Assembly (NCBI RefSeq): GCF_015356765.1
Contig: NZ_WTCQ01000006.1
Coordinates: 1-47,139 of the forward strand
Direction of reading: 5' to 3'
Source: Candidatus Clavichlamydia salmonicola
GTDB taxonomy: Bacteria; Chlamydiota; Chlamydiia; Chlamydiales; Chlamydiaceae
DNA: 47,139 bases
Within the stretch, counting starts at the first letter, position 1, and the number at the start of each line of letters is the position of its first letter. The position numbers and the translations under genes are program-made. The notes beneath the pieces were generated by a model. The model had not been told where the DNA came from. It did not search any database and saw only the letters and a list, made by a program, of their open reading frames with translations. Shown here piece after piece: positions 10,807-20,069 of the stretch.

Positions 10807-10875
10807 TTTGCAGTTGTTATTAATACTGAAACTGTCTGTTTAGCTGTTCTTGCTTTATTTTTAATCGATGCCTAA
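10807..10875 (+). pseudogene. Decayed fragment of a family N-terminal domain
   Basis: Read from 10807, this intergenic stretch encodes VVINTETVCLAVLALFLID before a stop at 10873. It aligns with the N-terminal domain string SVINTHAICLAVP-x-SFPLNP of genes 4-7, closest to gene 7 at about 17780-17835. No start codon or longer reading frame supports expression. It appears to be the remains of another array member lost between genes 4 and 5. The match is short, so chance similarity is not wholly excluded, but its position inside the array favours a relic. Confidence 0.55.
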
Positions 10876-10957
10876 AACATGATATTTATGTTGAAACCAC
10901 TCTATAAATGACTTTTCAAGCTATCTGTACTTATTATTCAATAATAAAAATTAAAAA

Positions 10958-10981
10958 TTTTAATTGTAAAGATAATAAGCC
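10958..10981 (+). promoter_or_regulatory. Conserved 24-base leader element before gene 5
   Basis: This is the same 24-base block as before genes 4 and 6, here 27 bases before the ATG. Upstream flanks of genes 5 and 6 also share a diverged ATGAC-y-TTTCAAGC stretch near 10909 and 14071, so the whole leader was co-duplicated, but only the 24-base block is unchanged in all three copies. Confidence 0.5.
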
Positions 10982-11008
10982 TCATTTAATATTTATGATT
11001 TTAATTAT

Positions 11009-13978
11009 ATGCTTTATTTTACATTAAAATATTTTGGTCCTTTAACGCCTACAGACATTCAAGGATTCATTATTACTGAAGAAAAAGAACCTTTAAATGC
11101 TACAAAAATATTAGAAATAAGCACTTTAGTTCAATCTGTTATTAACACTCACGCTATCTGCTTATCTGTTCCAACCTCTTTTCCACTTAATCCAGAAGTA
11201 CATAGCAACACTCTTTTTGTACTAGAAGATGTAATGCTTACTTTAAAACAACAATTAGAAGAAAATGAAGAAAATACACCTATTCAACATACAATGTCTT
11301 CTCTTTATTCATATCTTTTAACAGATAGTGGTCTAGATTTTCAACAACCTCCTCCAATCCCAATTGATGATCTAACTAAAGTCTTTTCTATAAAGACTTC
11401 TCAACCTAAAGTGTCTGCAAATGAAAAAAGAGCCAGCTTTTCTAACTTATTTACAGTTGCATCTAAAAAATGTAAGCCCTCTTATCCATATTTTAATTCT
11501 TTTAGCAATAATACAGCCCTTCAACCAGAAACCTCTTGTTCAACAGAACAACGAAGCTCAAAAGAATATGTAAAAAAGAATCAAAGTAGTCCAACTTCTA
11601 TAGAAATTCGAAAAAGCACATCTATCTACACGTTACCTATCATTGAATTAATACCTGAAAGAGATCGATTTATTATAACCTCTCTTGTAATATCTGATGT
11701 GGAAAGTTATCTAGAATTACTTCATAAAAATATTTCTTTGATTCTTAAAAATGAACTATTCTTCCTAGACACTATAAAAGATACTAAATCACGAACATTT
11801 CTATCTAATCAGACATTTCAAACGCTTCTATCTTTACTTCATGAGCAACAAGTCCTTATAAAATCCATACCTGATTTAAGAAGAAAAGAAGCCATTCAAT
11901 CTGAACATCTTATCCTAACAGACGAAATTGTTATAAGATTACAAGCTGCTGGCTTTTCTGATAATGCTATTGCTAACATGACTGCATCTAATACTACCTA
12001 TCAATTAACAGAAATACATACAGAAGATTGCCAACAAGAGTCACCTAAACATACTCAAGCAAACCCTGCTTCTGAGAAATTAGTTAATCTTATTTCCGAT
12101 ACATCATCATCAACATCAACACAATCACTTTCTCCACCATCTACAGAGGATATAACACTTGTACTAAAAAATATTACCTACTACGTTCCTCTATGTTTTA
12201 TTAAAATCTCAAGACTTTATTTAAAATATTTTTATACCCTTGTCTATCAAGTCAAAAAAAATACGACAAGTTTATATGATTGTTACACCAATTGTAGAGA
12301 AACCATTTCTAAACTTCATACTGCTGTTACTAAGTTATGTGATAAAAATAATTCAAAAAAATTTGGACTAAAGCACATGTGTCCAATAACTAAAAAAAGC
12401 ACAAAAATTAAAAAAATAGAACTACTTCAACGTTTATTTATTGGGATTGAAGAGAATCTCGAATTCTTAAAAAATCATCATCCTAAACTTCTCAAACCTA
12501 CCCAAACATATGACCCACTTGCTGATCTTGAAAACTCCCTTAAGTTAATAAAAAATAAACTAAAAGACAATTTACCAACCACACAGCCCTCAGATACCCT
12601 TCTTAAAATACTACAAGAAGCCAAAAAACAAGATGCTCCTGTACATCTACCATCTACAACAAAAACATTATCCCCTTTCATTAACAAAAAATCCCCATCT
12701 CTTCAAAACTTGATAATTAAAATAAAACCTTACAAAACGTCTCCAAAAACTACACCTATTATACCTATATTTTCTTCTTCTGTAAAAATTGTCTCATCTC
12801 ATACAGATACATTGAATACAACCAAAGATCTTTGTCCAGAGATACCATCTATGCAAGATATCGAGCTTATATCAAAAAATATAACCCATTATATGCCTTT
12901 ATGTTTTATTAAAATTACAAAAACCACGCCATTAACATCAAACAGTTCTATAAAATTTTGTTATACCCTTGTCTATCAAGTCAAAAAAAATACGACAAGT
13001 TTATATGATTGTTACACCAATTGTCGAAAAACCATTTCTGCTCTTTTTACTTCTATTACTACTTTATGTGGTACAGATGATGCAGAAAAATTAGGACTAC
13101 ATTACATCTCTCCAATAAGTAAAAAAAGCAAAAAAGTTAACACAATAGAGATGCTTCAACATTTATTTGTTGGTGTTCAAGAGAATCTCATATTTTTAAA
13201 AAATCATCATCCTGCATTTCTAAGACCTACCCAAATATATGATCCATTTGCTGATCTTGAAAGCTCTCTTAAGTTATTAAGAAATCAACTAAAAGACAAT
13301 TTACCAACACAACAACCTTCAGATATCCTTTTGAAAATACTAGAAGAAGCCCAGAAAAAAGATGCTGATCTAATTTCTGCACCTACAACAAAAACAGTAT
13401 CCCCTATCATCAAAAAGAAATCGTCACTTCTTCAAGATATAATACCTGAAATAAGATCTTCAGATATTACATTTATCATACCTGTATTTTGCACTTCCTT
13501 CAAAAATTTCTCATCTAAAAAAAATAACCTTGAAGTTGGATTTTGTACACTTCACTACCAAACAAAAGCCACTTCTGGTCTTTTAAGTAAATTTTTAGCT
13601 CTTCTTAGAAAAAACATTCACAGATCAACTCAAGATGTTGAATCTTTATTAAACCCATTATCTAAAGAGCACCGCTTCGTTAACTTTAAATATATTGCTC
13701 CTTTTGAAAAAAGGAGCACCCTTATCTCTCGAGATCAAGCATTATTAGTACTATTTGAAGGACTCAATGAAAATCTTAATTTTTTGAATACAGCCTGTCC
13801 TGAACTCTTTGTTCCTACAAAAATATATGATTCTAAAACAGCACTTGAAAAAGCACTTCTTCTGGTTAAAAAGGCATTATCCACCCCTTTACCAACCCCC
13901 AAAGAACCTTCGATCTTACCTGCTCTTTTAGCAGATGGTCGACAAACATATCTAAACACTACTTCAATGGAAAAGTAA
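11009..13978 (+). CDS. Large tandem paralogue 5 (subgroup B, three modules)
   Basis: This 989-residue protein has the subgroup B N-terminal domain (MLYFTLKYFGPLTPTDI), a linker with KR, 11 residues, then KKCK (bases 11426-11476, residues 140-156), and the second domain ending IRLQAAGFSDNAI. It carries three C-terminal modules at about 390, 627 and 822, against two in gene 4. The first two are of the same type (PLCFIK, CYTLVYQVKKN, DCYTNCR, FLKNHHP) and are separated by a Lys/Pro/Ser-rich linker; the third is the FLNTACPELF type ending PSILPALL. A 64-base stretch is identical between modules 1 and 2 (12232-12295 and 12961-13024), so one module arose by recent duplication or is being converted. 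No Shine-Dalgarno is visible. Function unknown. Confidence 0.9.
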   Translation: MLYFTLKYFGPLTPTDIQGFIITEEKEPLNATKILEISTLVQSVINTHAICLSVPTSFPLNPEVHSNTLFVLEDVMLTLKQQLEENEENTPIQHTMSSLYSYLLTDSGLDFQQPPPIPIDDLTKVFSIKTSQPKVSANEKRASFSNLFTVASKKCKPSYPYFNSFSNNTALQPETSCSTEQRSSKEYVKKNQSSPTSIEIRKSTSIYTLPIIELIPERDRFIITSLVISDVESYLELLHKNISLILKNELFFLDTIKDTKSRTFLSNQTFQTLLSLLHEQQVLIKSIPDLRRKEAIQSEHLILTDEIVIRLQAAGFSDNAIANMTASNTTYQLTEIHTEDCQQESPKHTQANPASEKLVNLISDTSSSTSTQSLSPPSTEDITLVLKNITYYVPLCFIKISRLYLKYFYTLVYQVKKNTTSLYDCYTNCRETISKLHTAVTKLCDKNNSKKFGLKHMCPITKKSTKIKKIELLQRLFIGIEENLEFLKNHHPKLLKPTQTYDPLADLENSLKLIKNKLKDNLPTTQPSDTLLKILQEAKKQDAPVHLPSTTKTLSPFINKKSPSLQNLIIKIKPYKTSPKTTPIIPIFSSSVKIVSSHTDTLNTTKDLCPEIPSMQDIELISKNITHYMPLCFIKITKTTPLTSNSSIKFCYTLVYQVKKNTTSLYDCYTNCRKTISALFTSITTLCGTDDAEKLGLHYISPISKKSKKVNTIEMLQHLFVGVQENLIFLKNHHPAFLRPTQIYDPFADLESSLKLLRNQLKDNLPTQQPSDILLKILEEAQKKDADLISAPTTKTVSPIIKKKSSLLQDIIPEIRSSDITFIIPVFCTSFKNFSSKKNNLEVGFCTLHYQTKATSGLLSKFLALLRKNIHRSTQDVESLLNPLSKEHRFVNFKYIAPFEKRSTLISRDQALLVLFEGLNENLNFLNTACPELFVPTKIYDSKTALEKALLLVKKALSTPLPTPKEPSILPALLADGRQTYLNTTSMEK
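12232..12295 (+). repeat. 64-base exact direct repeat, copy 1 (gene 5 module 1)
   Basis: This stretch encodes the YTLVYQVKKN to CYTNC segment of the first module and is base-for-base identical to 12961-13024, 729 bases downstream in the same gene. The flanking module sequence is clearly diverged, so the identity marks recent duplication, gene conversion or strong local constraint. Confidence 0.85.
12961..13024 (+). repeat. 64-base exact direct repeat, copy 2 (gene 5 module 2)
   Basis: This is the second copy of the 64-base repeat, in the second module of gene 5. The distance between copies (729 bases, 243 codons) is in frame, so recombination between them would add or remove one whole module without a frameshift. 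Confidence 0.85.
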
Positions 13979-14122
13979 CTGATCATTATATCGAAAAGCT
14001 AATCTCTTATTTTTATGCATAAATATTTACCAATAATATACCAGATTTATAAAACCATTTTATGCCCTAAAATGACCTTTCAAGCGAGATACGCTTAATG
14101 ATTTCAAGAAAAAAATAAAAAA

Positions 14123-14146
14123 TTTTAATTGTAAAGATAATAAGCC
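14123..14146 (+). promoter_or_regulatory. Conserved 24-base leader element before gene 6
   Basis: This third identical copy of the 24-base block lies 45 bases before the gene 6 ATG. The leader between block and ATG is longer than before genes 4 and 5 but still contains the TTAAT-x-TTTAT string, and it ends in the same AATTTATTTAT stretch as gene 4. Confidence 0.5.
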
Positions 14147-14191
14147 ATACTTAATCTTTATGCTTTTAGTTATTTATAATAATTTATTTAT

Positions 14192-17100
14192 ATGCTTTAT
14201 TTTACATTAAAATATTTTGATCCTTTAACTCCTACAGATACTCCAGGATTTATTCTAACTGAAGAAGAGGCACCTTTAACTGTTACAAAAATCTTAGAAA
14301 TAAGCACATTAGTTCAATCTGTCATTAACACACATGCTATCTGTTTAGCTGTTCCAACATCTTTTCCACTTAACCCAAACACACATGACAATACGCTTTT
14401 TTTATTGGAAAATGTAATGCTTACTTTAAAGCAACAGTTAGAAGGAACAGATCTTATAAAAGGAAATACAGATAACAACCCTATTGAAGATGTAATGGCT
14501 TCTCTTTACTCACATCTTTTAACAAATAGTAGTCTAGACTTTCAACAACCCACTCCAAGCCAAAGTGATAATTTAAGTTTACTTGAAGATCTAAAGCAAA
14601 AATTCGAAGACACAGATCCTATAAAAGAAAATGAAGATAATACACCTATTGAAGATGTAGTACATTCTCTTTACTCACATCTTTTAACAGAGAGTAATCT
14701 AGACTTTCAACAACCCACTCCAACCCAAATTGATAATTTAAGTTTACTGGAAGATGTAAAGAAAAAATGCGAAGACACAGATCCTACAAAAGAAAATGAA
14801 GATAATAAACCTATTGAAGATATAATGACTTCTCTTTACTCAAATCTTTTAACAAATAGTAGTCCAGACTTTCAAGAACCCACTCCAACCCCAATTTATG
14901 ATCTAATTTCTGTAAAAACTTCTCAACCTAAAGTGCCTGCACCACAAAAAAGAGATAGCTCTTCTAACTTGCGTGTAAGCACATCTAAAAAATCTAAATT
15001 CTCTTCTTATGATAATTTCTTCAGCAATCATACAACCCTTCACTCAGAGACTTCTTGTTTAACAAAACAAAAAAGCCCAGAAGAATATTTAGAAAAGAAT
15101 CAAAGTAGCCTATCTTCTATAGAAACTCTACAAAATGTGCTTACAGCAGATACATTCTACACACTACCAGTCATTGAATTGATGCCTGAAAAAGATCAAT
15201 TTATTATGACCCCTCTTTTAATATCTGATCTAGAAAGTTATCTAAGATCGCTTCATGCAAATATTGCTTTGATTCTTAAAGATGAGCTATTCTTCTTAGA
15301 CACTCCAGAAGACGTCGCTAAATCACGAACATCTCTATTTAATTATACATTTCAAACGCTTCTATCTTTACTTCATCAACAAGAAGTCCTTATTACATTA
15401 ATACCTAATTTAAGAAAAAAAGAAGCCATTCAAGCTGAACATTTTATCCTGAAAGACGAAGTTGTTATAAGATTACAAGCTGCTGGATTTTCTGATAATG
15501 CCATCATTAACATGACTGCATCTAATGTTCCCACTCAATTAACAGAATTACATACAGAAGATTGCAAACAAGCATCACCTAAAAATACACAAGACAGCCC
15601 TTCTCCTGAGCAACTAGTTGATTTTATTTCACAGGCATCATCATCAACACAATCACTTTCTCCACAATCTATGGAAGATATAAATCCTGTATCAAAAAAT
15701 ATTACCCACTACATTCCTCTATGCTTTATTAAAATGATAAAAACAAAGACATTAGCATCCTCATTGTATTTAGGGACTTGTTATACCCTTGTCTATCAAG
15801 TCAAAAAAAATAATACAAATTTATATGATTGTTATTCTAATTGTAGAGAAACCATTTTTAAACTTTTCACTGCTATTACTAATTTATGTGATAAAAATAC
15901 TTCAGAAGAATTTGGACTAAAATACATCTGTCCAATAACTAAAACAAGCCAAAAAATTAATAAAACAGAATTTCTTCAACGTTTATTTATTGGTATTCAA
16001 GAAAATATTGAATTCTTAAAAAATCATCATCCTAAACTTCTCAAATCTACCCAAACAAGTGACTCACTCGCAAATCTTGAAAGCTCCCTTAAGTTAATAA
16101 AAAATAAACTAAAAAACAATTTACCAACTATACAACCCTCAGATATCCTTCTTACAATACTACAAGAAGCCCAGAAAAAAGATGCTGATCTGACTTCTGC
16201 ATCTAAAAAAAAAACATTATCCCCTTTCGCAAACAATAAATCCCCACCTCTGCAAAAATTAATAATTAAAAGAATACCTAGTAAAAAATCTTCAAAAACT
16301 ACATCTAGATTTTCTTCTTCAGACACTGTCTCATCTCACACAAATACATTGGATACAACTGAAGATCTTGCTCCCGAGACATCATCTATGAATGATATCC
16401 CACTTGTATCAGACAATATGACATATTTCATTCCTCTATGTTTTATTAAAATTATAAAAACCAAGACACCAAAATCACATCGTCATTTAAATTCTTGCTA
16501 TACCCTCGTCTATCAAGTCAAAAAAAATAATACTAGTTTTTATGATTGTTACGCTAATTGTCGAAAAACCATTTCTACACTTTTTTCTGCCATTACTACC
16601 TTATGTAATAAACAGCATTCAAAAACAATAGGACTAAATTACATCTCTCCAACAAGTAAAAAAGGCACAAAAATTAACAGAATAGAGATGCTTCAACGTT
16701 TATTTGTTGGTGTTCAAGAGAATATCGCGTTCTTAAAAGATAATCATCCTGCATTTCTAAGACCTACCCAAATACATGATCCATTTGCTGATCTTGAAAA
16801 CTCTCTTAAGTTATTAAGAAAAAAACTGAAAAACAATTTACCCACTCAACAACCTTCAGATACCCTTCTTAAAATATTAAAAGAAGCCAATAAAAAAAAT
16901 GCTGCTTTGATTCCAGCATCTACAAAAAAAACTGTATCCTCTTCCATCAAAAAGAAATCACGACCTCTTCAAAATGTAAAACCTCCAATAACATCTTCAG
17001 AAATTACATCTATCATGCCTATATTTTCTTCTTCTTTAACAGTTTTCTCATCTAAAGCAAAATCTCTTGATATTGCTTTTTGTAAATTTTACTACCAAAT

Positions 17101-17527
17101 AAAAACCACTTCTGGTTCTTCAACTAAACTTTTAGCTCATATTAGAGCAAGCATTCATATGTTAATTCAACATATTGAATTTTTATTAAATCCATCACTT
17201 ACAGAGAGATGCTTAGTTAATTTTAAATATATTTCTCCTTTTCAAGGAATAAGCACCCCTATGTCTCAAAATCAAGCATTATTAGTATTATTTGAAGGAC
17301 TCAATGAAAATCTTAAGTTTTTCAAGACAGATTACCCAGAACTCTTTATTCCAACGAAAATACGTGACCCTAAAGCAACACTTGAAAAAGCACTCCTTCT
17401 TGTTAAAAAGGCATTACCAAAGCCTTTACCTATTTCAAAAGAACCTTCTATCTTACCTGCTCTTTTACAAGAAGGTTTTCAAAAATATCCAAACATTAAA
17501 TCAAAATTTATTAATGAAAAAGACTAA
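14192..17527 (+). CDS. Large tandem paralogue 6 (subgroup B, three modules, expanded N-terminus)
   Basis: At 1111 residues this is the longest member of the array. After the usual N-terminal domain it has an insertion: three tandem copies of a 55-residue unit (about 80-245) made from the PIEDV, SLYSHLLT, DFQQPTP and LEDV strings present once in the paralogues. The linker then has KR, 11 residues, then KKSK (bases 14948-14998, residues 253-269). The second domain ends IRLQAAGFSDNAI at about 436. Three modules begin at about 506, 745 and 940, in the same arrangement as gene 5, so genes 5 and 6 share a module duplication. Cysteines in the CYSNCR and CYANCR strings are kept. No signal peptide, membrane segment or Shine-Dalgarno is seen. 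Function unknown. Confidence 0.9.
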   Translation: MLYFTLKYFDPLTPTDTPGFILTEEEAPLTVTKILEISTLVQSVINTHAICLAVPTSFPLNPNTHDNTLFLLENVMLTLKQQLEGTDLIKGNTDNNPIEDVMASLYSHLLTNSSLDFQQPTPSQSDNLSLLEDLKQKFEDTDPIKENEDNTPIEDVVHSLYSHLLTESNLDFQQPTPTQIDNLSLLEDVKKKCEDTDPTKENEDNKPIEDIMTSLYSNLLTNSSPDFQEPTPTPIYDLISVKTSQPKVPAPQKRDSSSNLRVSTSKKSKFSSYDNFFSNHTTLHSETSCLTKQKSPEEYLEKNQSSLSSIETLQNVLTADTFYTLPVIELMPEKDQFIMTPLLISDLESYLRSLHANIALILKDELFFLDTPEDVAKSRTSLFNYTFQTLLSLLHQQEVLITLIPNLRKKEAIQAEHFILKDEVVIRLQAAGFSDNAIINMTASNVPTQLTELHTEDCKQASPKNTQDSPSPEQLVDFISQASSSTQSLSPQSMEDINPVSKNITHYIPLCFIKMIKTKTLASSLYLGTCYTLVYQVKKNNTNLYDCYSNCRETIFKLFTAITNLCDKNTSEEFGLKYICPITKTSQKINKTEFLQRLFIGIQENIEFLKNHHPKLLKSTQTSDSLANLESSLKLIKNKLKNNLPTIQPSDILLTILQEAQKKDADLTSASKKKTLSPFANNKSPPLQKLIIKRIPSKKSSKTTSRFSSSDTVSSHTNTLDTTEDLAPETSSMNDIPLVSDNMTYFIPLCFIKIIKTKTPKSHRHLNSCYTLVYQVKKNNTSFYDCYANCRKTISTLFSAITTLCNKQHSKTIGLNYISPTSKKGTKINRIEMLQRLFVGVQENIAFLKDNHPAFLRPTQIHDPFADLENSLKLLRKKLKNNLPTQQPSDTLLKILKEANKKNAALIPASTKKTVSSSIKKKSRPLQNVKPPITSSEITSIMPIFSSSLTVFSSKAKSLDIAFCKFYYQIKTTSGSSTKLLAHIRASIHMLIQHIEFLLNPSLTERCLVNFKYISPFQGISTPMSQNQALLVLFEGLNENLKFFKTDYPELFIPTKIRDPKATLEKALLLVKKALPKPLPISKEPSILPALLQEGFQKYPNIKSKFINEKD
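14430..14925 (+). repeat. Three tandem 165-base units inside gene 6
   Basis: The CCTATTGAAGAT marker occurs at 14480, 14645 and 14810, an exact period of 165 bases (55 codons). Copies are highly similar but not identical. The unit is present once in every paralogue, so this is an in-frame expansion specific to gene 6 that lengthens the region between the N-terminal domain and the basic linker. Confidence 0.85.
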
Positions 17528-17574
17528 CAACAGTTGCTTAAAACATTAAATGAAAATTTATTAGTAAAAAAACA
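17491..17574 (+). repeat. Short tandem duplication at the 3' end of gene 6
   Basis: The stretch beginning AAACATTAAA at 17491 recurs at 17541 with few changes, a period of 50 bases. The first copy is coding (the last residues of gene 6) and the second lies just after its stop. It looks like slippage or a small duplication and has no evident function. Confidence 0.6.
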
Positions 17575-17648
17575 AAGATTTTTAATTAATAACATAATAA
17601 GATGTTGCTATTTATCATGTTTTTAATAACTAAAAATTATTTATCTAT

Positions 17649-19982
17649 ATGCCTTATTTTTCATTAAAATATTTTGATTCTTCAATATTTACTGATACCC
17701 AAGGGTTTATTATCACTGAAGAAACAAGTGCTTTAACTATTGTAAAAATGCTAGAGATAAGTGCATTAGTTAAATCAGTTATGAATTCTCGAGCTGTCTG
17801 TTTAGCAGTTCCTGCTTCTTTTTCAATCGATCCCGCCACACATAGCAATACTCTTTATTTATTAGAAGATCTGATGCTGACCTTGATCAATCAATTAAAA
17901 ATAACTGAGCCTTCTCCAGAAACTAACCCATGTATACAAGGGTTAATGTCTTCTCTTTATGCACAAATGTTTACTGATGGCTCATCAGATTTTCAGCAAC
18001 CATTACCCCTTCAAGATGAAAATCCTTCCACAAGCGCTTGTCAGACTCACGCTCCCTTATTACAAAAAAGAGTACAAACTTCAGACTTTAATGAAAGTGG
18101 CGCTAAAAAATCTAAACTCTCTTCTCCACATGTTGATACTTGCAATAACAATGACATTACAATCTTGCAGAATTCTGTTCCATCAGAACAAATGAGCTCA
18201 ACAGACGATCAAAACTACTCAGTAACTACATCGTTTATAGAACCCTCAGCTAACAGATCTATATCCCCAGAACCATGTACATCCTATACATTACCAATCA
18301 TTGAATTGATGCCTGATCATGGCCAATTTACCCTGATTTATTTGTCAATAAATGATTATGCAAATTATCTACAATTATTACACAGACGAATTGTTTGCGT
18401 CCTTCAAAATGAATTATTCTTCTCAGACCCTAATTCCACAGAAGCCACTACCACATCAAAAACATCTTTACTTCACTTAACTCTTGAAAGGCTTCTAAAC
18501 TTACTTCATCAACAAAGATCATTAATAAACTTAATTACTGATGCAGAAGAACAACGTATCATACAAGCAGAACACCATATTCTTACACAGGAGCTTGTCA
18601 TAAGATTACAAGCTGCTGGATTTTCTGATGAAACTATTACCAACATGACCACCTCAAATATAACTTCTGAACAAATAGAATTCCTAGAAAAAGAAAACCC
18701 TTCATTAGAACCATTATTAAATCTTGTACAAGAAAAGACACCATCAGAACAGTCATCTAAATGCTCTTCCAGAACAGTTTCTAGAAGATCTAGCCTTGAA
18801 ATCCCTCTTTCATCTTCCCCTGAAGAGAGCTCACCAAAAAAAACACCTTTTTGCGTTCCCTTATGTTTTATTAAAACTGTAAAAAAAACGTTGCCCCCCC
18901 CCCATCTTTCTGTCAAATGTTGTTATACACTTGTCTACCAAGTCAAAAAAAATAATACCAGCATATGTGACTGTTATTCTAATTGTCGAATAACACTCAA
19001 AGCACTTTTAAATGCAATTACTACGTTATGTGAAAAAAATGGCTCACAAGCATTTACCACAAATTACATGTGCCCTTTTACTAAAAGAAGTCTAAAAATT
19101 TCCCTCTCTAGCATGCTGCAGCATTTATTTTTTGGCATTCAAGAAAATATAATATTTTTAAAAACAAATCATCCAATATTATTAATACCTACTCCCACAC
19201 ATAATCCTTTAGATTATCTTGAAAGATCCTTAGAATTAGTAAAAGAAGCATTACAAGAAAATGTACCAAAAGGTTCCCCTTCAGATATACTTAATAAAAT
19301 ATTAATTGCTGACCCTCATCCTTATCGTCGCAAAGAACCACTTAATAAAAAATTACCTGGCATTAGAAAAAAAAGAGAATTTCATTCTAAAACACCTCTC
19401 TTATCTGCAGAAGGAATTTTTCTTAACCTGCCTCAACTTCAGATAAAAATGCCTTTGTTTTGTTGTGCTAAAAAGAAATTTCCTGCTGGGACTAATGGTA
19501 TAAAGTGCACGAATTTTAGTATTTATTATCAATTACGTATGAGCCGTTATTCTCTATCTCATCTTATTGGGCAAATTCGACCTAGCATTATTAAATTAAC
19601 AAATAATATTCAGTCTTTATTAAACCCTAATCGCTTCAAGACACATAAAATGCATATTACATATCTTCCTTTTGATGCAAAAAATAGGAAACGAATTTCT
19701 CATGGTGAAGCACTTATAATATTATTTGATGGACTTAATGAAAATCTTAATTTTCTTGGAAAAAAATATCCTTCGCTATTTATGCCAACACATCACACTA
19801 ACCCTAAACTACTCTTAGAAAAAACATTAGACCTTGTTAAAAAAGCATTACCCCAGCCTTTACCTTCTCCCAAAGAACCTTCTATTTTACCTAAACTATT
19901 GGATGGTCCACCTGTTAACCCTCCCTTAACTTCTTCAGGAACTGATAATGAAGAAACTAGTGATCAAGAAGATGACAACTAA
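17649..19982 (+). CDS. Large tandem paralogue 7 (subgroup B), with an internal C10 tract
   Basis: This 777-residue protein has the N-terminal domain MPYFSLKYFDSS, a linker with KR, 11 residues, then KKSK (bases 18066-18116, residues 140-156), and a second domain from LPIIELMPDHGQF (about 214) to IRLQAAGFSDETI. A Ser-rich stretch precedes two modules at about 402 and 600; the first keeps PLCFIK, CYTLVYQVKKN and CYSNCR, the second ends PSILPKLL before an acidic tail. A run of ten C at 18894-18903 encodes Pro-Pro-Pro at the start of module 1. Slippage by one base would remove both modules while leaving the N-terminal domains and basic motif. The leader has CATAATAA in place of the subgroup's GATAATAA block and no Shine-Dalgarno. 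Function unknown. Confidence 0.9.
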   Translation: MPYFSLKYFDSSIFTDTQGFIITEETSALTIVKMLEISALVKSVMNSRAVCLAVPASFSIDPATHSNTLYLLEDLMLTLINQLKITEPSPETNPCIQGLMSSLYAQMFTDGSSDFQQPLPLQDENPSTSACQTHAPLLQKRVQTSDFNESGAKKSKLSSPHVDTCNNNDITILQNSVPSEQMSSTDDQNYSVTTSFIEPSANRSISPEPCTSYTLPIIELMPDHGQFTLIYLSINDYANYLQLLHRRIVCVLQNELFFSDPNSTEATTTSKTSLLHLTLERLLNLLHQQRSLINLITDAEEQRIIQAEHHILTQELVIRLQAAGFSDETITNMTTSNITSEQIEFLEKENPSLEPLLNLVQEKTPSEQSSKCSSRTVSRRSSLEIPLSSSPEESSPKKTPFCVPLCFIKTVKKTLPPPHLSVKCCYTLVYQVKKNNTSICDCYSNCRITLKALLNAITTLCEKNGSQAFTTNYMCPFTKRSLKISLSSMLQHLFFGIQENIIFLKTNHPILLIPTPTHNPLDYLERSLELVKEALQENVPKGSPSDILNKILIADPHPYRRKEPLNKKLPGIRKKREFHSKTPLLSAEGIFLNLPQLQIKMPLFCCAKKKFPAGTNGIKCTNFSIYYQLRMSRYSLSHLIGQIRPSIIKLTNNIQSLLNPNRFKTHKMHITYLPFDAKNRKRISHGEALIILFDGLNENLNFLGKKYPSLFMPTHHTNPKLLLEKTLDLVKKALPQPLPSPKEPSILPKLLDGPPVNPPLTSSGTDNEETSDQEDDN
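18894..18903 (+). repeat. Poly-C tract (C10) in gene 7, possible phase-variation site
   Basis: Ten consecutive C occur in frame after ACG TTG and before CAT CTT. This is very unlikely by chance in so AT-rich a sequence. The paralogues have no C run at the aligned position. Long G/C homopolymers that vary in length switch surface and inclusion protein genes in chlamydiae and other bacteria. Here a change of length not divisible by three would truncate the protein at about residue 416. Confidence 0.7.
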
Positions 19983-20069
19983 CTATTAATTTTTAATAAA
20001 AATTTATTGTTACTCTTTATTTTATATCATCGCTAAATCCATCGCATCTTTCTTATCTTCTTAATAAAC

